NCBI GenBank assembly: GCA_948146395.1
Contig: OX411549.1
Span: 32,386,693 to 32,450,692 of the forward strand
Direction: 5' to 3'
Origin: Fragum whitleyi
Taxonomy: Eukaryota > Mollusca > Bivalvia > Cardiida > Cardiidae
DNA: 64,000 bases
Part shown: piece after piece, positions 10,861 through 21,493 of the stretch
How the letters are laid out: every line of letters starts with the position of its first letter
How positions within the stretch are numbered: position 1 is the first letter of the stretch
Made by a program: the position numbers and the translations under genes
The notes under the pieces: generated by a model
What the model was told of the DNA's origin: nothing
Databases searched by the model: none
The model's input: only the letters and a program-made list of their open reading frames with translations

Positions 10861-11090
10861 TTAACCATTGTCATGCTGAACTCAAATTATTCCTGCTTTG
10901 GCAGGAGACATCGACAAAAATAAGCCTGCACATCCGTGCAGTCTGATCTTAGTCTATACCACCTGGTTTTGTTTTTAAAACAAGAAAAGCTTGAAAATTA
11001 TATCTCCAAAATGAATACTGACTCGCAGTTAATGCGTCCAGATTTATTTCAATTTTGACTAGGCTATTTATTCCGCATGACAAGGGCTAA
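10861..11090 (+). repeat. MITE-A copy
   Basis: The ends are TTAACCATTGTCATGCTGAA and CCGCATGACAAGGGCTAA. The interior has GACAAAAATAAGCCTGCACA and CTGATCTTAGTCTATACCAC. Confidence 0.7.
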
Positions 11091-11837
11091 GCTTTTTATG
11101 AAGTTTGATGACACTACAGGTTATGTTCAATATACATGAGGATCTTTGACGCAAGAAAAGCCTCCCTTCTTTAATTTTGATTTAATTTTGTTTAGCATTT
11201 AGATGGATGAAAAATCCAAATCTGTCCTGTTCAAACAATCCAATCCCCCCCTCCTTCCATTCATCTTCCTTAAACACAAATGAGCCAGTGCGTGACATTT
11301 CCAACAATTTCAAATGTGTTAAACTGTACCAAGCAAAGACTCTGGCCAGCCTGTGCATCTGCACAGTCTGTCCAGGGTCTTCACATTAAAGCTTTGTAGA
11401 AAGATAGAGTCCAAAAGTGTCTTCAGAAAGTAAGGCAAACTTCTGATTATACTATGTGACAATTAAAGTTGTTTAATGTTGGCCCTTTACACACATGTAA
11501 AATTGTTGGAAATGTCACACACAGGCTAAAATGAAATTTTCTATCAAACTTCTGAATAAATTTATCAAAGACTTATAAATTCATTTATTCAATCCTAATA
11601 CAATGTACGGTTATGATAGTTGGAAAGGATTTCTTAAATTCTTAATACCATATTTATATATTCACTATTTAAGTTATGTGCTTTTCAATTTTAAACAATA
11701 TATGATTTAACCTATTCATTTTACATTTATTCTAAAAACTTCTTTCCATTAACAGATCAATTCTCCCTGAAATCACTTGTGCTTGCACAAAATGTGTGCA
11801 TTGGCTAATGAAAGACCAAAGATTGAAAGTAGCTTCT
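11091..11837. other. Gene-free stretch
   Basis: AT-rich. Opposed 60-residue frames near 11200-11390 overlap each other and have no splice or family support. Nothing else seen. Confidence 0.5.
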
Positions 11838-11897
11838 GGAAATCAAACTCAGGACCCCCTGATTTCGACCTTGATGCTCTATCTCTCGGCCACAGAC
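11838..11897 (-). repeat. tRNA-like fragment (minus strand), probable SINE head
   Basis: Reversed, it reads GTGGCCGAGAGATAGAGCAT, then GTCCTGAGTTTGATTTCC: an A-box-like and a B-box-like block at tRNA spacing. The acceptor stem does not pair convincingly, so a functional tRNA is unlikely. Confidence 0.4.
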
Positions 11898-12009
11898 ACA
11901 AAGAGTAGTCAGCAATTGATCACAAGGAATCGGATTAATCCAAGAGTTGACAGACGATAGAATCCAGATCAAACATCAACTTCCAAGTAAGTCTTGTTTA
12001 ATCATCTAA

Positions 12010-12258
12010 TTAAACCTTGTCACATCAAATGAAATATCTTGCAAAAATTGCAATAAAATCAAAGCGCTCTAAGCACTGGACACACCAAATGAGAGTTGGT
12101 ATTCTTTTTAAAAATTAAACTATTAAATTTTTCTGGTTATTAAAAGGAAAAACAGGTGCTATAGACAAAGATCAGACTGCACATATGTGCAGGCTGATAT
12201 TTGTTTATTGCTCCTGCTAAGGCAAGAATATTCCAGGTTCATCATGACAAGGGTTAAT
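12010..12258 (-). repeat. MITE-A copy
   Basis: The eroded left end, TTAAACCTTGTCACATCAA, is matched by the right end TCATCATGACAAGGGTTAA. The core has CAGACTGCACATATGTGCAG. Confidence 0.7.
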
Positions 12259-12518
12259 AGAAGACAGATGGCTTCCTAGTTTCATCTTATCAGAAGATAG
12301 TATTGGCAAAATAGACAATCTGCTTGTATATAAACAGTTAGGCAAAAATCTCAAAACAAACCATATGCTTATAATAATAAATATCTACACAAATTTGATA
12401 AAATGAGAAGAAAAATGGCCACATCAAAATGCCATGAGGTTCAATTTGATGTTGCAAATATCAGTCATAAATCTGTCTTTCCTTTACCCTGATTTGCACC
12501 TTTTCATAATTCTGTTCT

Positions 12519-12795
12519 CGGGGCTTGTGTTTGAACCTTAAACCAGGGTTTTGACTCCCCAAAATCCCATTTTGACCCTCAAAAATATCCTGCGGAGGGT
12601 CATTTTGACCCAGTGAATTTCGAGTGCTGCAACTTCATTGTTTATGTTTTTTCAGTTATATATTATAATACTTTTAAGACCTACAGGTTCTCATGTATTG
12701 GCTTTTTTTTACCCCTACAAAACCAGTTTTGACCTTAAGATTTTATGGTCAAGGGGCAAATGACTCTTAAATCTATAAAGCTAGCACAAACCCCG
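12519..12795. repeat. MITE-F copy (CGGGGCTTGTG ends)
   Basis: CGGGGCTTGTGTTTGAACC at the left pairs with CTAGCACAAACCCCG at the right. The interior is rich in GGTCAAAATG-like blocks shared with 17075-17700, 29881-30258 and 30370-30675. Confidence 0.6.
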
Positions 12796-12821
12796 TGTTC
12801 TGTTGCATGTAACAACAAGAC

Positions 12822-13125
12822 AAATTCAGAGCACGACCAACAAATGCAAATGCTCAACTGTTGGGTGCTGGATAGCAGATAAAAATTTAAGTAAAAAAGG
12901 GGCATAATTCAAACAAAACGCATCTAGAGTGAGCCCCCTTGATACTATTGATTGCTATTTTGATACTGAACATGTGTGAAAAGTTTCAAGTAGATGCTTT
13001 CAGCCATGTAATACCAAAGACATCCCAAAATGTCAATAGTTTTGCACAATGATGCCAAATGCAGGCAACACTAATGATATGGCAATACCTTTGGTTTTCT
13101 TTGAAAATGTTTCTGTTATACAATA
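12822..13125 (+). repeat. Eroded rolling-circle-like element
   Basis: GAAAAGTTTCAAGTAGATGC and CAATACCTTTGGTTTTCTTT match the layout of 8972-9471, without the terminal CGAGCTAAAAA. Confidence 0.4.
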
Positions 13126-13265
13126 ATCAACTATTCAATATAATCTATGAGCACGGCTGTTTCTAAGCTTTCTGAAATTAGGGGTACCCATTCATTAATT
13201 GAAGATTTAGTTTTTAAAGACTCATATTTAGTGCCTAACCTAGCCACTGAAACACATCTGATTTG

Positions 13266-13560
13266 TCAGCCCAATTAGCTCAGTTGGTAGAGCACCTGAC
13301 TTCAAAACCATTGAAGTTCGACAGCATGGGTTCGATTCCCGGGCTGGTACACTAACAAAAACTAACTATCTTTCGGATGACACATTAAACCAAGGTCCTG
13401 TGAGACGGTGCTTTACACTGAACAAGTTAAAGAACCATGGAGGATCTCGGCAGTAGTTTTGTCATGTATCCTTGCACTATCCCCCCGTAACATGTATCCG
13501 TCTTCTGGGGGCTTCCCTCATATGGGCATGTGCTACGCCAGCGAGGATAAATAAACAGAT
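13266..13560 (+). repeat. tRNA-derived SINE (S1 type), full length
   Basis: The head, CCAATTAGCTCAGTTGGTAG..GGGTTCGATTCCCGGGCTGG, has good A and B boxes. The anticodon region is expanded (TTCAAAACCATTGAAG). The body ends GATAAATAAAC. A second copy lies at 51468-51765 and a headless one at 37745-38085. The 92- and 76-residue frames here are by-products. Confidence 0.8.
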
Positions 13561-13865
13561 ATACACAAACACTGAACCATACAAGCCCAATAGGCCTCAT
13601 ATTGCAAAGACAAGGTATAACCAGCTCTTTTTCAAAGAAGGAGTTTTCATAGTTTTCAAAGGCATTCTCTTCAGACTGAAATTCCAGGAAATATTTAACT
13701 GACAATAAGAACTGGGTTAATTGTGTGATAACTTTCTGTCAATCTGTCAATCAATCAAATTAATTGCCCTGTCTATTGAAATGTTCTTATCACTTCCAGA
13801 TTTTGTTTTATCAAGTGTGACTCGTCATGCAAAAAGGATCAAATGGTAACTTTGAAAAATAGACA

Positions 13866-14248
13866 TACCATATTTCCTCTTGTAATAGCCCCCTTCCTAC
13901 TATGAAGCATCCCTACATTTTTTTACCAAGAAAACCCAATTCAAATGCCATAATTTTAGGAACTTTTTGATTCTTCTTTTCTAATTTCAGATAAATTTCC
14001 TCTAAACAATCATTTCTATGATTTTTATATGATTATATGATTTATATGATTACATATAAATGAAATTTCCCTCAAATTAAAGGGAAAAGGGCCTAAAAGA
14101 CATCAATTTTAATGATTTTGTTAATCAGAAAAAGGGTCGAAAAGACATCATTTTCTTTTATGATTTTGTTAATCAGAAAACACATACTCAATAAAAGCTC
14201 CAGGACAATGTTATGTAGAGCATTTATTATGAGAAATAGGGTATTTAA
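13866..14248 (-). repeat. MITE-E copy, inverted
   Basis: It starts TACCATATTTCCTCTTGTAA and ends AGAAATAGGGTA. The interior CCTCTAAACAATCATTTCTA hairpin is enlarged by TTATATGAT repeats, and GATTTTGTTAATCAGAAAA occurs twice. Confidence 0.65.
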
Positions 14249-14310
14249 AAGATATTGGATCCAGTAGAGACTGAACAGCATGAGCATTACAAAATTCGAT
14301 ACACAGGATT

Positions 14311-14525
14311 GATTGATTGAATGGAGTTTTAGGCCACTTTCAACATTTCTCCAGTTATATCACAGCGACTGGAACACCTTACAATGGATTCCTGGTATTT
14401 CTCTCACCAGTACAACCATCACATCCTGTCCTAGCCTTCAGCTGCTATCTCTATGATTATCAACCCATTGAGACAAACAGTCGGAAAGAATGAGTGCCGT
14501 TGTCAGGGATTGAACTGTTACACAG
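14311..14525 (-). repeat. tRNA-derived SINE (S2 type), inverted
   Basis: It reads GATTGATTGATTGAATGGAG, then GATTCCTGGTATTTCTCTCA, ending at a decayed B box. It is the complement of the 62612 copy. Confidence 0.7.
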
Positions 14526-14702
14526 GAATGAATGAATTGATGAATTATGTTTAAAGGCCCGTCGATCTAACACAGGAAGATAGAATGATCACTTTTGATT
14601 CTTAAAATCAGACAAGTGAAGGAACTGACCCGATAAATTCCAATGGGTACCTACATCAAAGGGTTTGTGAAAGTATTATTCAAATACATGTACTTTAATC
14701 AA

Positions 14703-14928
14703 TGCCATGCTGATAAAAAGCTAAGTAAAATTGCATTAAAATCTAAGTGCCCAAATAAAGCATGGGATTGTACTTATTGTAAGTCAGTTTTTAGACTTTC
14801 CTGGTTGAAACATGAAAACCAGGTTGTATAGACTAAGATCAGACTGCACACATATGTGCAGACTGACCTTTGTCTAGTAACCTCCTGCCAAAGCAGGAGT
14901 TATCCTGTTTCAGCATGACAAGGGTTAA
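14703..14928 (-). repeat. MITE-A copy
   Basis: Left end TGCCATGCTGATAAAAAGC, right end CAGCATGACAAGGGTTAA, core CAGACTGCACACATATGTGC. Confidence 0.65.
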
Positions 14929-15436
14929 TCTTAATTCCAATATATCCCCTCTATCTGAAGCTCTGAACCAAGAGCCCCCCCCCCCCCCCTCAAAAAAAAA
15001 GAAGAAAAAACTGTAAGCTGTATTTACAATGTTTTGGTCCCCCACATACAATCAGCGTTGATTTTTCCAAGTTTACATCTCCAGCAGGAGAGTTTAAACT
15101 CGAAAGTGTTTTCTAAAAACATTAGGCAAGTCTGCCATAACAATTAAATCTCTCCCAAGATTGCTTCCGACAGCCTCTCGATTGAAAGAGAGCGTTTGTT
15201 TGAGCAGATTTCACCTGGCAGTGGCATGCACATTATACAGGAAGTTTTAATGACGTTTTTTCCCTGACAAAGATGTCTTGACGGCAAAGTAACGCAGAAT
15301 TCCCATACCTATCCACTGTCTGACAGAGGCTTTTTGCTACTTGTGGACAAGTAGACATTTTTCAAGGTGATTTGTCCATGGACAAATTAATGCCATGGCA
15401 GATCTTAGAGTAGTACAACAAAATAATCCTTAAGAT

Positions 15437-15679
15437 TAACCCTCGTCATACTGAAATATTCCTGCTTTGGCATGAGTTATAGACAAACACCAGCCTGCAC
15501 ATATGTGCAGTCTGATCTTTGTCTATACCACCTGTTTTTTCGTTTTTTGCAACCAGAAAAGTTAGAAATTTTATTTTCAAAATAAATACATTCTCACAAT
15601 AAGGGTTTCCAATGATTTCAGCACTTTAAATTTGTTGCAATTTTGCCAAGGTTTTTTATTCAGCAAGACAAGGGGTAAT
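15437..15679 (+). repeat. MITE-A copy
   Basis: The ends are TTAACCCTCGTCATACTGAA and CAGCAAGACAAGGGGTAATT, with CACATATGTGCAGTCTGATC inside. Confidence 0.7.
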
Positions 15680-15699
15680 TAAAGGCTTGAAAATACAGG

Positions 15700-15766
15700 G
15701 GCAGTGCATGACTAGTGTAAGTGTCAATAAATTTATAGGCACTTACAATAGTCTTGCACTGACGCA
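15700..15766. repeat. MITE-D' hairpin (GTAAGTG variant)
   Basis: GTGTAAGTGTCAATAAATTT faces TATAGGCACTTACAATAGTC, inside the arms GCAGTGCATGACTA and GTCTTGCACTGACGC. Confidence 0.65.
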
Positions 15767-15782
15767 TTGATATAACTTGATG

Positions 15783-15872
15783 TCAGGTGGTATAGATTGA
15801 GATCAGACTGCACATCTTCTCTTTACCTCCTGCCAAACCAGACAGAAATCCGGATAAACATGAAAAGGGTTA
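15783..15872 (-). repeat. MITE-A fragment
   Basis: GGTATAGATTGAGATCAGAC and CTCCTGCCAAACCAGACAG are internal MITE-A blocks. The right end is eroded to ATGAAAAGGGTTAT. Confidence 0.5.
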
Positions 15873-16171
15873 TAACTTAACACTTTTGTTAGCAAGACAT
15901 TAGATAAATACTTGCCAATGAAAGTCTAAATTTCAATGTTAAAAGAACCAGTTAACAGAAATTCAAATCCATATTTTTTCTGGCAGATTGGAATTCTTGG
16001 CACCAACTCGGTTCTGGCATTCCCTGCCAATAAAAAATTGAAATGCATTTTTTCTGTTAAGTCAATTGTCTGTAAAATTTCTCTGATTACAGTGAAAGTC
16101 CTACTGATGCCTGGGTTACACCCTCCAAAAAATAGCCCTGTTTCTTTCACTTTAATTGGAGGACATGATAG

Positions 16172-16320
16172 ACTTAAAGGTAGTGGACCCATAATAGTTC
16201 TGCAGCATTTCAGAACTTATTATCTTTATCAATGTTAACTGAGGTTTCCTAATGAAGTCACTGTTAAATCTTTATGACTACCAAAACTATGCTGAGCTAT
16301 TAAGGGTCCACTACCTTAAA
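16172..16320. repeat. MITE-G, TIR ACTTAAAGGTAGTGGACCC
   Basis: ACTTAAAGGTAGTGGACCC is matched at the right by GGGTCCACTACCTTAAA. The middle has AGGTTTCCTAATGAAGTCA. A second copy is 52320-52494. Confidence 0.7.
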
Positions 16321-16444
16321 CCAACAAGTAAGAAAATATGAAAACAGTACATGTAATTTGTTCAAATAAAATGAAAAAACGCCAAATACCAGTTAGAATA
16401 AGATGTGATCAAGAAACAAAATTGCCGACAAAACCTTTTTTTTT

Positions 16445-16675
16445 TGAAACTGTGTTTGACCTTGAAAGATGACCTTGAACTCGTCACATGACTTGGACCT
16501 AGCTATCTGCAGATGTGTATCAATGAGATCCGTCTTCATAAAAACTATAAGCATAATTGATTTGTATCTTGAATAGACTTAAAGTACTTTTTTTGGTTAA
16601 GTTCTGAGACAGTTGGACAGACAGACAGACGATTAAACAATATGCCTCCAAAGTTATCAATGCGGCAGCTTAAAT
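16445..16675 (+). repeat. Rolling-circle-like element, AACAAGATGTG family, head lost
   Basis: TTTGACCTTGAAAGATGACC, then GGACAGACAGACAGACGATT and AACAATATGCCTCC..GCGGCAGCTTAAAT. Same layout as 2031-2296. Confidence 0.5.
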
Positions 16676-16694
16676 AGAGAAGTAGAAAGTCAAA

Positions 16695-16771
16695 GTTGGA
16701 TGAACCACGGATCTAAAAGTATTTAATGTACAGCAAGTTACCACTAGACCACTGAGCCACCAGGCGGCCCA
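16695..16771 (-). repeat. tRNA-like fragment (minus strand)
   Basis: Reversed: GGCCGCCTGGTGGCTCAGTG, then GTCTAGTGGTAACTTGCTG and a B-box-like GTGGTTCATCC. It directly abuts the MITE-D hairpin at 16779. Probably a SINE head; the stems do not support a working tRNA. Confidence 0.4.
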
Positions 16772-16778
16772 TATTGAT

Positions 16779-16855
16779 GTCTCACTGCGAAACAGCTGTA
16801 ACTGCCTATATGATTATGTTTATAGGCAGTTACAACTGTTTTGCGATGAGCCATA
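16779..16855. repeat. MITE-D hairpin
   Basis: GCGAAACAGCTGTAACTGCC and GGCAGTTACAACTGTTTTGC form a stem of about 28 bp with two mismatches and a loop of about 15 bases. Confidence 0.75.
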
Positions 16856-17074
16856 GATATGAATTACAGAGCTAACACTTCTATTTATACCATGTAATAA
16901 AAGGTCATGCATGTATGATGGGAACAGGAAGAGCCAATCACCCAACAACGGGTCAAAGTCTGCCAATTAAAGGCAATGAAAGGAAGTGCAAGTCTCAGAC
17001 TACTAGTATCCCATTCTAATGACCTCATTTAGGCTACACATAGAATAAAGACTCTAAATTTTGACTCTAAAACA

Positions 17075-17700
17075 CTAGCTTGTGCTAGTGATTGTAATTA
17101 GGGAGTCATTGACCCCTTACAGGGCTTGTGTTAGGATTTGATTTTGACGAGTCATTGACTCCTCACCTGAGAAATTCTGGAGGTCAAATCTGAATTTAAA
17201 GGGGTCAAAATGACAGAAAAAGCAAATCATAAGTAGAATTTTGCATGTTTAAGACTCTTTTACTGTTTCTTGCAATGATATGAAACAAGAAATTATTTTG
17301 TAGAGCTTAAGATAGTAATATGTGAAAATCTTAGGTATAAAACCATGTCTTGACCCCTTTAATGATTAAACTGTGGCGGTCAAAATGAATTTTGAAGGGG
17401 TCAAAAGAGCTAATCATGAGTAAAAAGTTGATAGGTTTAAGAGTCATTTGACCTTTTCTTTTAAAGAAAGAAGCCATTGATTTGTAAAATTTTGGTATCA
17501 TGAGAAGAAAGCAATTGATTTAAGAAGTAAGCAATTGCTTTGTAAAATTTTAGATAGTATCTCAAATGCATCCTTTACAGTTTGACCTTTAAAAAATTCT
17601 CTCAAGGGGGTCACAATGACCCCCTTGGAAGAAATTTCTAAGATTTGAAATAAGATATCAGATTTTTTTGGTTCATAACCCTGGTTAAAGGATTGAAAAT
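17075..17700. repeat. Cluster of MITE-F fragments
   Basis: A partial copy (TTGTGCTAGTG..GGGAGTCATTGACCCC) runs straight into CAGGGCTTGTGTTAGG, a second start. TCAAAATGA/GGGGTCAAA blocks repeat to about 17690. At least two copies are inserted into or next to each other. Confidence 0.55.
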
Positions 17701-17857
17701 GAGCTGAATTTTTTTAATGATCCTATTTTGACCCTAAAAAACTTCTGAAATACCAAGATACTGCAAAGACTATTTTCAACAGTGCTCTACAAAAGTTGAT
17801 AAATTTGTGCAACTCATGTAAAAGCAGAAATATCACATGGTTCAAAATGCCAACTGT

Positions 17858-18165
17858 TAACCCTTGCCATGCTGAACCAGTCTGATGTTAGTCTATCCCA
17901 CCCGTTTCTCACTTTAAAACCAGAATTGTCAATAGATTTAGTTTTTCAAATAAAAATTGACCTACAGTTGGTACTTTCAGTGCTTGTTGCCCTAAGATTT
18001 TAATGAAAATTTTTAAGCCAAAATTTATTCAGCATGACGAGGGTTAATATTGACCTTATCCCTCCTGATCTGAACCTCTGATCCCATAATTGCGAAAGCT
18101 GATCTTTGTCTTTACCTCCTGTCAAAGCAGAAATTTTCCAGGTTTTAGCAGGGCAAAGGTTAATT
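17858..18165 (+). repeat. MITE-A copy plus adjoining fragment
   Basis: The first copy has ends TTAACCCTTGCCATGCTGAA and CAGCATGACGAGGGTTAA (to 18047) but lacks one inner block. A second right arm follows at 18090-18165 (GCTGATCTTTGTCTTTACCT). Confidence 0.6.
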
Positions 18166-18492
18166 TTAAAACTAGATCCACCAATACATCTAAAGTTCTT
18201 TTAAAACCTTTTAAAAAGGATGTGCTAATAGCTTGCGACTGATAAAGTAAGCTTACATCATAAGAAATTTCTTGGTTGATCTTTTGGAGAAGGTCCAAGT
18301 TTGTAGCAAAAACTTTAAGATAAAAATCATAAATTGAGTAGAACCCAGTATGTTCCGAGATAAGTCAATAAAACAGACAACTTCTTCAAGCCGCAAAAAG
18401 CTGACTGCAGACAAGAAATTTCATTTTAAATAAAGAAAATGCAAACCACAAAGCCTAAAGTAAATCCTATGTCGTTGATACTTTGAAGCATG

Positions 18493-18721
18493 TTTAAACC
18501 TTTCATGTTTTACAAATTTGGACCTGTCCAAATTCAAAGGTTTTGCAGACGAAAATTTCAAGTGGATTTAATTTGAAAAATAACCATTCAGTAGGGTAGA
18601 AAATAGTGTGGAAAAAGAAGATATTGCTTGTCAGAAGCAATTTCTTCTTTTTTCATAATGTTTTCTTAATCAAAAAATCACAGGCACGTAAAATGCAGGG
18701 ATTAAACAGCAAAGGGTTTTA
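18493..18721 (-). repeat. MITE-B copy
   Basis: TTTAAACCTTTCATGTTTTA at the left and AACAGCAAAGGGTTTT at the right. The inner GAAGATATTGCTTGTC faces CAATTTCTTC. Confidence 0.7.
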
Positions 18722-18952
18722 AAAGAAAGAAATCTGTAGAGACTCAAATATGCCAATTTCATTGAAAATTCCATCAATAAATGGAGAAAATCTGTATGAT
18801 GGTTGACCCAGTTTTCGTGGTATTAATAATTTTCAGGGAACTTCTGGATGACAAAAACAAGTCAGTGCTACAAAAATCATTAAATTACAATTGAAAATAT
18901 TTGTTATTTTATAACTTACATACACCTATGTCAATTGCGTGTTATTGTTTAC

Positions 18953-18964
18953 ATTGGAAGCCAT
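18953..18964 (-). CDS. POMP: Candidate first coding exon of POMP (MASN)
   Basis: Minus-strand ATGGCTTCCAAT is followed directly by a possible donor, GTAAAC. It ends in phase 0, as the next POMP exon requires, and adds four residues, giving a total close to the human 141 once the missing C-terminus is counted. The context is CCAAAATGGCT: a strong start context that also fits a YY1-like initiator. A TGACGTAA element (18986-18993) and a CCAAT on the minus strand (18993-18997) sit just upstream. Against it: the donor is not consensus, intron 1 would be 11.7 kb, and a 14-bp inverted repeat (18809/19396) suggests this piece may be transposon-derived. Confidence 0.3.
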
Positions 18965-19000
18965 TTTGGATAAGCTGTTGACCCCTGACGTAATTGGAAT
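18965..19000 (-). promoter_or_regulatory. Possible promoter upstream of candidate POMP exon 1
   Basis: Reading the minus strand, a CCAAT box and a CRE/ATF-like TTACGTCA lie within 40 bases of the ATGGCTTCC candidate start. This arrangement is common in housekeeping promoters. There is no TATA box. The call stands or falls with the exon 1 call. Confidence 0.25.
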
Positions 19001-19485
19001 TGAGGCTCCAGAATTCGTGGGTCTTTCAATAAGTCAATGACAAATTCCTTGTTTCTAAATTTTCCTCCAAAAACTGGGCACTTCTTAAATCAAGCATTCC
19101 TTGTGAATGATTAAAAGTTGTTTTAAAAAGAATACAGTGGAGGTTTAGATTGACAGTCAAGACTAGGATCAGTCAGTTTAGTTGTACGGTCTGATCAATT
19201 ATTTCAACAATACTTGGGTTTCTCTTCTTACAATTTTATGCCGCATTTTCTTTCTTTACTTGATTAGAAGCGATTGAAGATGGCATAGGGTGTTCGTTGA
19301 CGCAGGAACGCACAACTGACAAAATTATACAGCGTGGATGTCGCGTGCTTAAGATCGCCGTAAGATTATCCGGAATACCACGAATTTAGGGTCCTCCACG
19401 AAAACTGGGCAAATCACCATAATTAGCAGGAGCTGTGATGTATCCTGTAGACAATATTGAAGTTTTTCATCAATTTCATAATATT

Positions 19486-19733
19486 TAACCCTTGTCATGC
19501 TGAATAAATTATGTCTAAAATTTATCATCAAAATCAATGGGCAAACGGCACGGAAAGTACCAACTGTAGGTCAATTTTTATCTGAAAAACTAAATCTATT
19601 GACAATTCTGGTTTGAAAGTGAAAAACAGGTGGTGTAGCCTAACATCAGACTGCACATATGTGCTGGCTATAGCTTGGCCTATAGCTCCTGCCAAAGTAG
19701 GAATAATCTGGGTTCAGCATGACAAGGGTTAAT
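19486..19733 (-). repeat. MITE-A copy
   Basis: The ends are TTAACCCTTGTCATGCTGAA and TCAGCATGACAAGGGTTAA, with CAGACTGCACATATGTGCTG in the core. Confidence 0.75.
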
Positions 19734-19987
19734 CATAATGCTTTTCTGTCATTTATCAGTAAATTTGGACTTCCTAGATCCACAACAATTATGAGGCATA
19801 AATAAAATAGGAGTTCCTTTCTTGTTGAAATGATAAAATGTTACAATCGCAGGCAACAAATTGAATTATTTCAAAGTTATGTCATAACTAGTTTTACTTA
19901 AGTTCAAAATTCAACTGATTTGTATTTGTGACATTTTGCTCAACCACTGACAAAATCTAAAACCATGTACGGGAAACCATATGTCAT

Positions 19988-20040
19988 TTTACTGCCTATA
20001 AACACATAGGCAGTTACAACTGTTTTGTGCTGGGCCATTG
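19988..20040. repeat. MITE-D hairpin, left arm shortened
   Basis: ACTGCCTATAAACACATAGG then CAGTTACAACTGTTTTGTGC. The outer left arm is missing. Confidence 0.6.
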
Positions 20041-20251
20041 CTGTTCTGACTCCCTGTGTTTTTCCCTATATATCACTTGTTTTTGTTTACCCTCTTTACA
20101 ATACATTTAAAAAAAAATTTAAGTAGGATTTAAATAGTTTGGCTTGCCAAATAGGATCCTGCAGATAAGAAAGAATAAAGAGAAGTTCATTGAATCGAGC
20201 ATTGTATAGCTCTCAGTGACGTCTACCTATCTTACATTCCATATTGTAGAA

Positions 20252-21493
20252 AACTAGAAAGCCATGAATGGCTTGAGTCGCTCCACAGGCTTTAAATTCT
20301 TGTAAAAGCAAATAAATGTTTTGACTAGATTTTAAGATATTTGGGGTTCTACTGATGTTGAAAATGATTCCATCAGTTACATTCTGAGAAAATGATTTTC
20401 ATAGTTTCCACTATATAACACATTGAGGAATGACCTCTGCCCATAAAATGCATATTTTTCATCCAATCAAAATAATTTTTGGAACACTGATAAAGGACCA
20501 CTCAAGGATCATACCAGTGAAATTTGGTTGATATTCAATGATTAGATTCTGAGAAAATGATTTGCAAATTTTCCACTATATAATATATAGAGAAATGACC
20601 TCCGCCCATAAAATGCATATTTTTCATCAGATCACAATGATTTTTTGTAGACTGATAAAGGGTCACTCAAGGATCATTCCAGTGAAATTTGGTTGATATC
20701 CATCACTTACATTCTGAGAAAATGATTTTCAAAGTTTCCAGTATATAACATATAGAGAAATGACCTTCGCCCATAAAATGCATATTTTCCATCTGATCAC
20801 AAAGATTTTTTGTGGACTGATAAAGGACCACTCAAGGATCATTCCAGTGAAATTTGGTTGATATCCATCTGTAACATTCTGAGAAAATGATTTTTCAAAG
20901 TTTCCACTATATAACATTTAGAGAATTGACCTCTGCACATAAAATGCATATTTTCCATCCGATCACAATGATTTTTTGTAGACTGATAAAGGGTCACTCA
21001 AGGATCATTACAGTGAAATTTGGTTGATATCCATCAGTTACATTCTGAGAAAATGATTTTCAAAGTTTCCACTATATAACATATAGAGAAATGACCTCCG
21101 CCCATAAAATGCATATTTTCCATCCGATTACAATGATTTTTTGTAGACTGATAAAGGGTCACCCAAGGATCATTCATGTAAAATTTAATTGGTATCCATT
21201 GATTAGAATCTGAGAAAACTCACTTTTTACCATATTTGGAAATTAGCCACGCCCATAAAATCCATGTTTTTCATTGGATCAAAATTTCTTGAACAACTTT
21301 GAAAGAGGGTCACCCAAGGATCATTCCTGTGAAGTTTGGTTGAAATCCATCCAGTAGTTTCTGAGGAGAAGATTTTTAAAGAAAAGTTTACGACCGGACG
21401 GACGCACGCACGCACGCACGGACGGACGGACGCACGACGGACACAACGCCATGACAATAGCCCCAGTGGCTTTCAGCCAGTGGAGCTAAAAAT
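20252..21493 (+). repeat. Helentron-like element, 165-bp units, five to six copies
   Basis: It starts AACTAGAAAGCCATGAATGG..GAGTCGCTCCACAGGC. Units with AATGATTTTCAAAGTTTCCA begin at 20391, 20556, 20721, 20886 and 21052, a 165-bp period. They end in GACGGACGCACGCACG, a CCAGTGGCT-TTC-AGCCAGTGG hairpin and GAGCTAAAAA. The hairpin near the 3' end fits rolling-circle elements. An inverted copy with three units lies at 58644-59520. Confidence 0.8.

Larger units (their letters stand above)
18809..19409. repeat. 600-bp segment bounded by a 14-bp inverted repeat
   Basis: CCCAGTTTTCGTGG at 18809-18822 returns as CCACGAAAACTGGG at 19396-19409. Shorter pieces (CGTGGGTC, ACCACGAATTTAGGGTC) repeat inside. 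It may be an old transposon; it also holds the candidate POMP exon 1. Confidence 0.35.

Noticed and set aside
13266..13340. tRNA gene with a short intron
   Set aside because: Good A and B boxes, but it is the head of a SINE with a copy at 51468 and a shared body and tail. The anticodon arm is abnormal.
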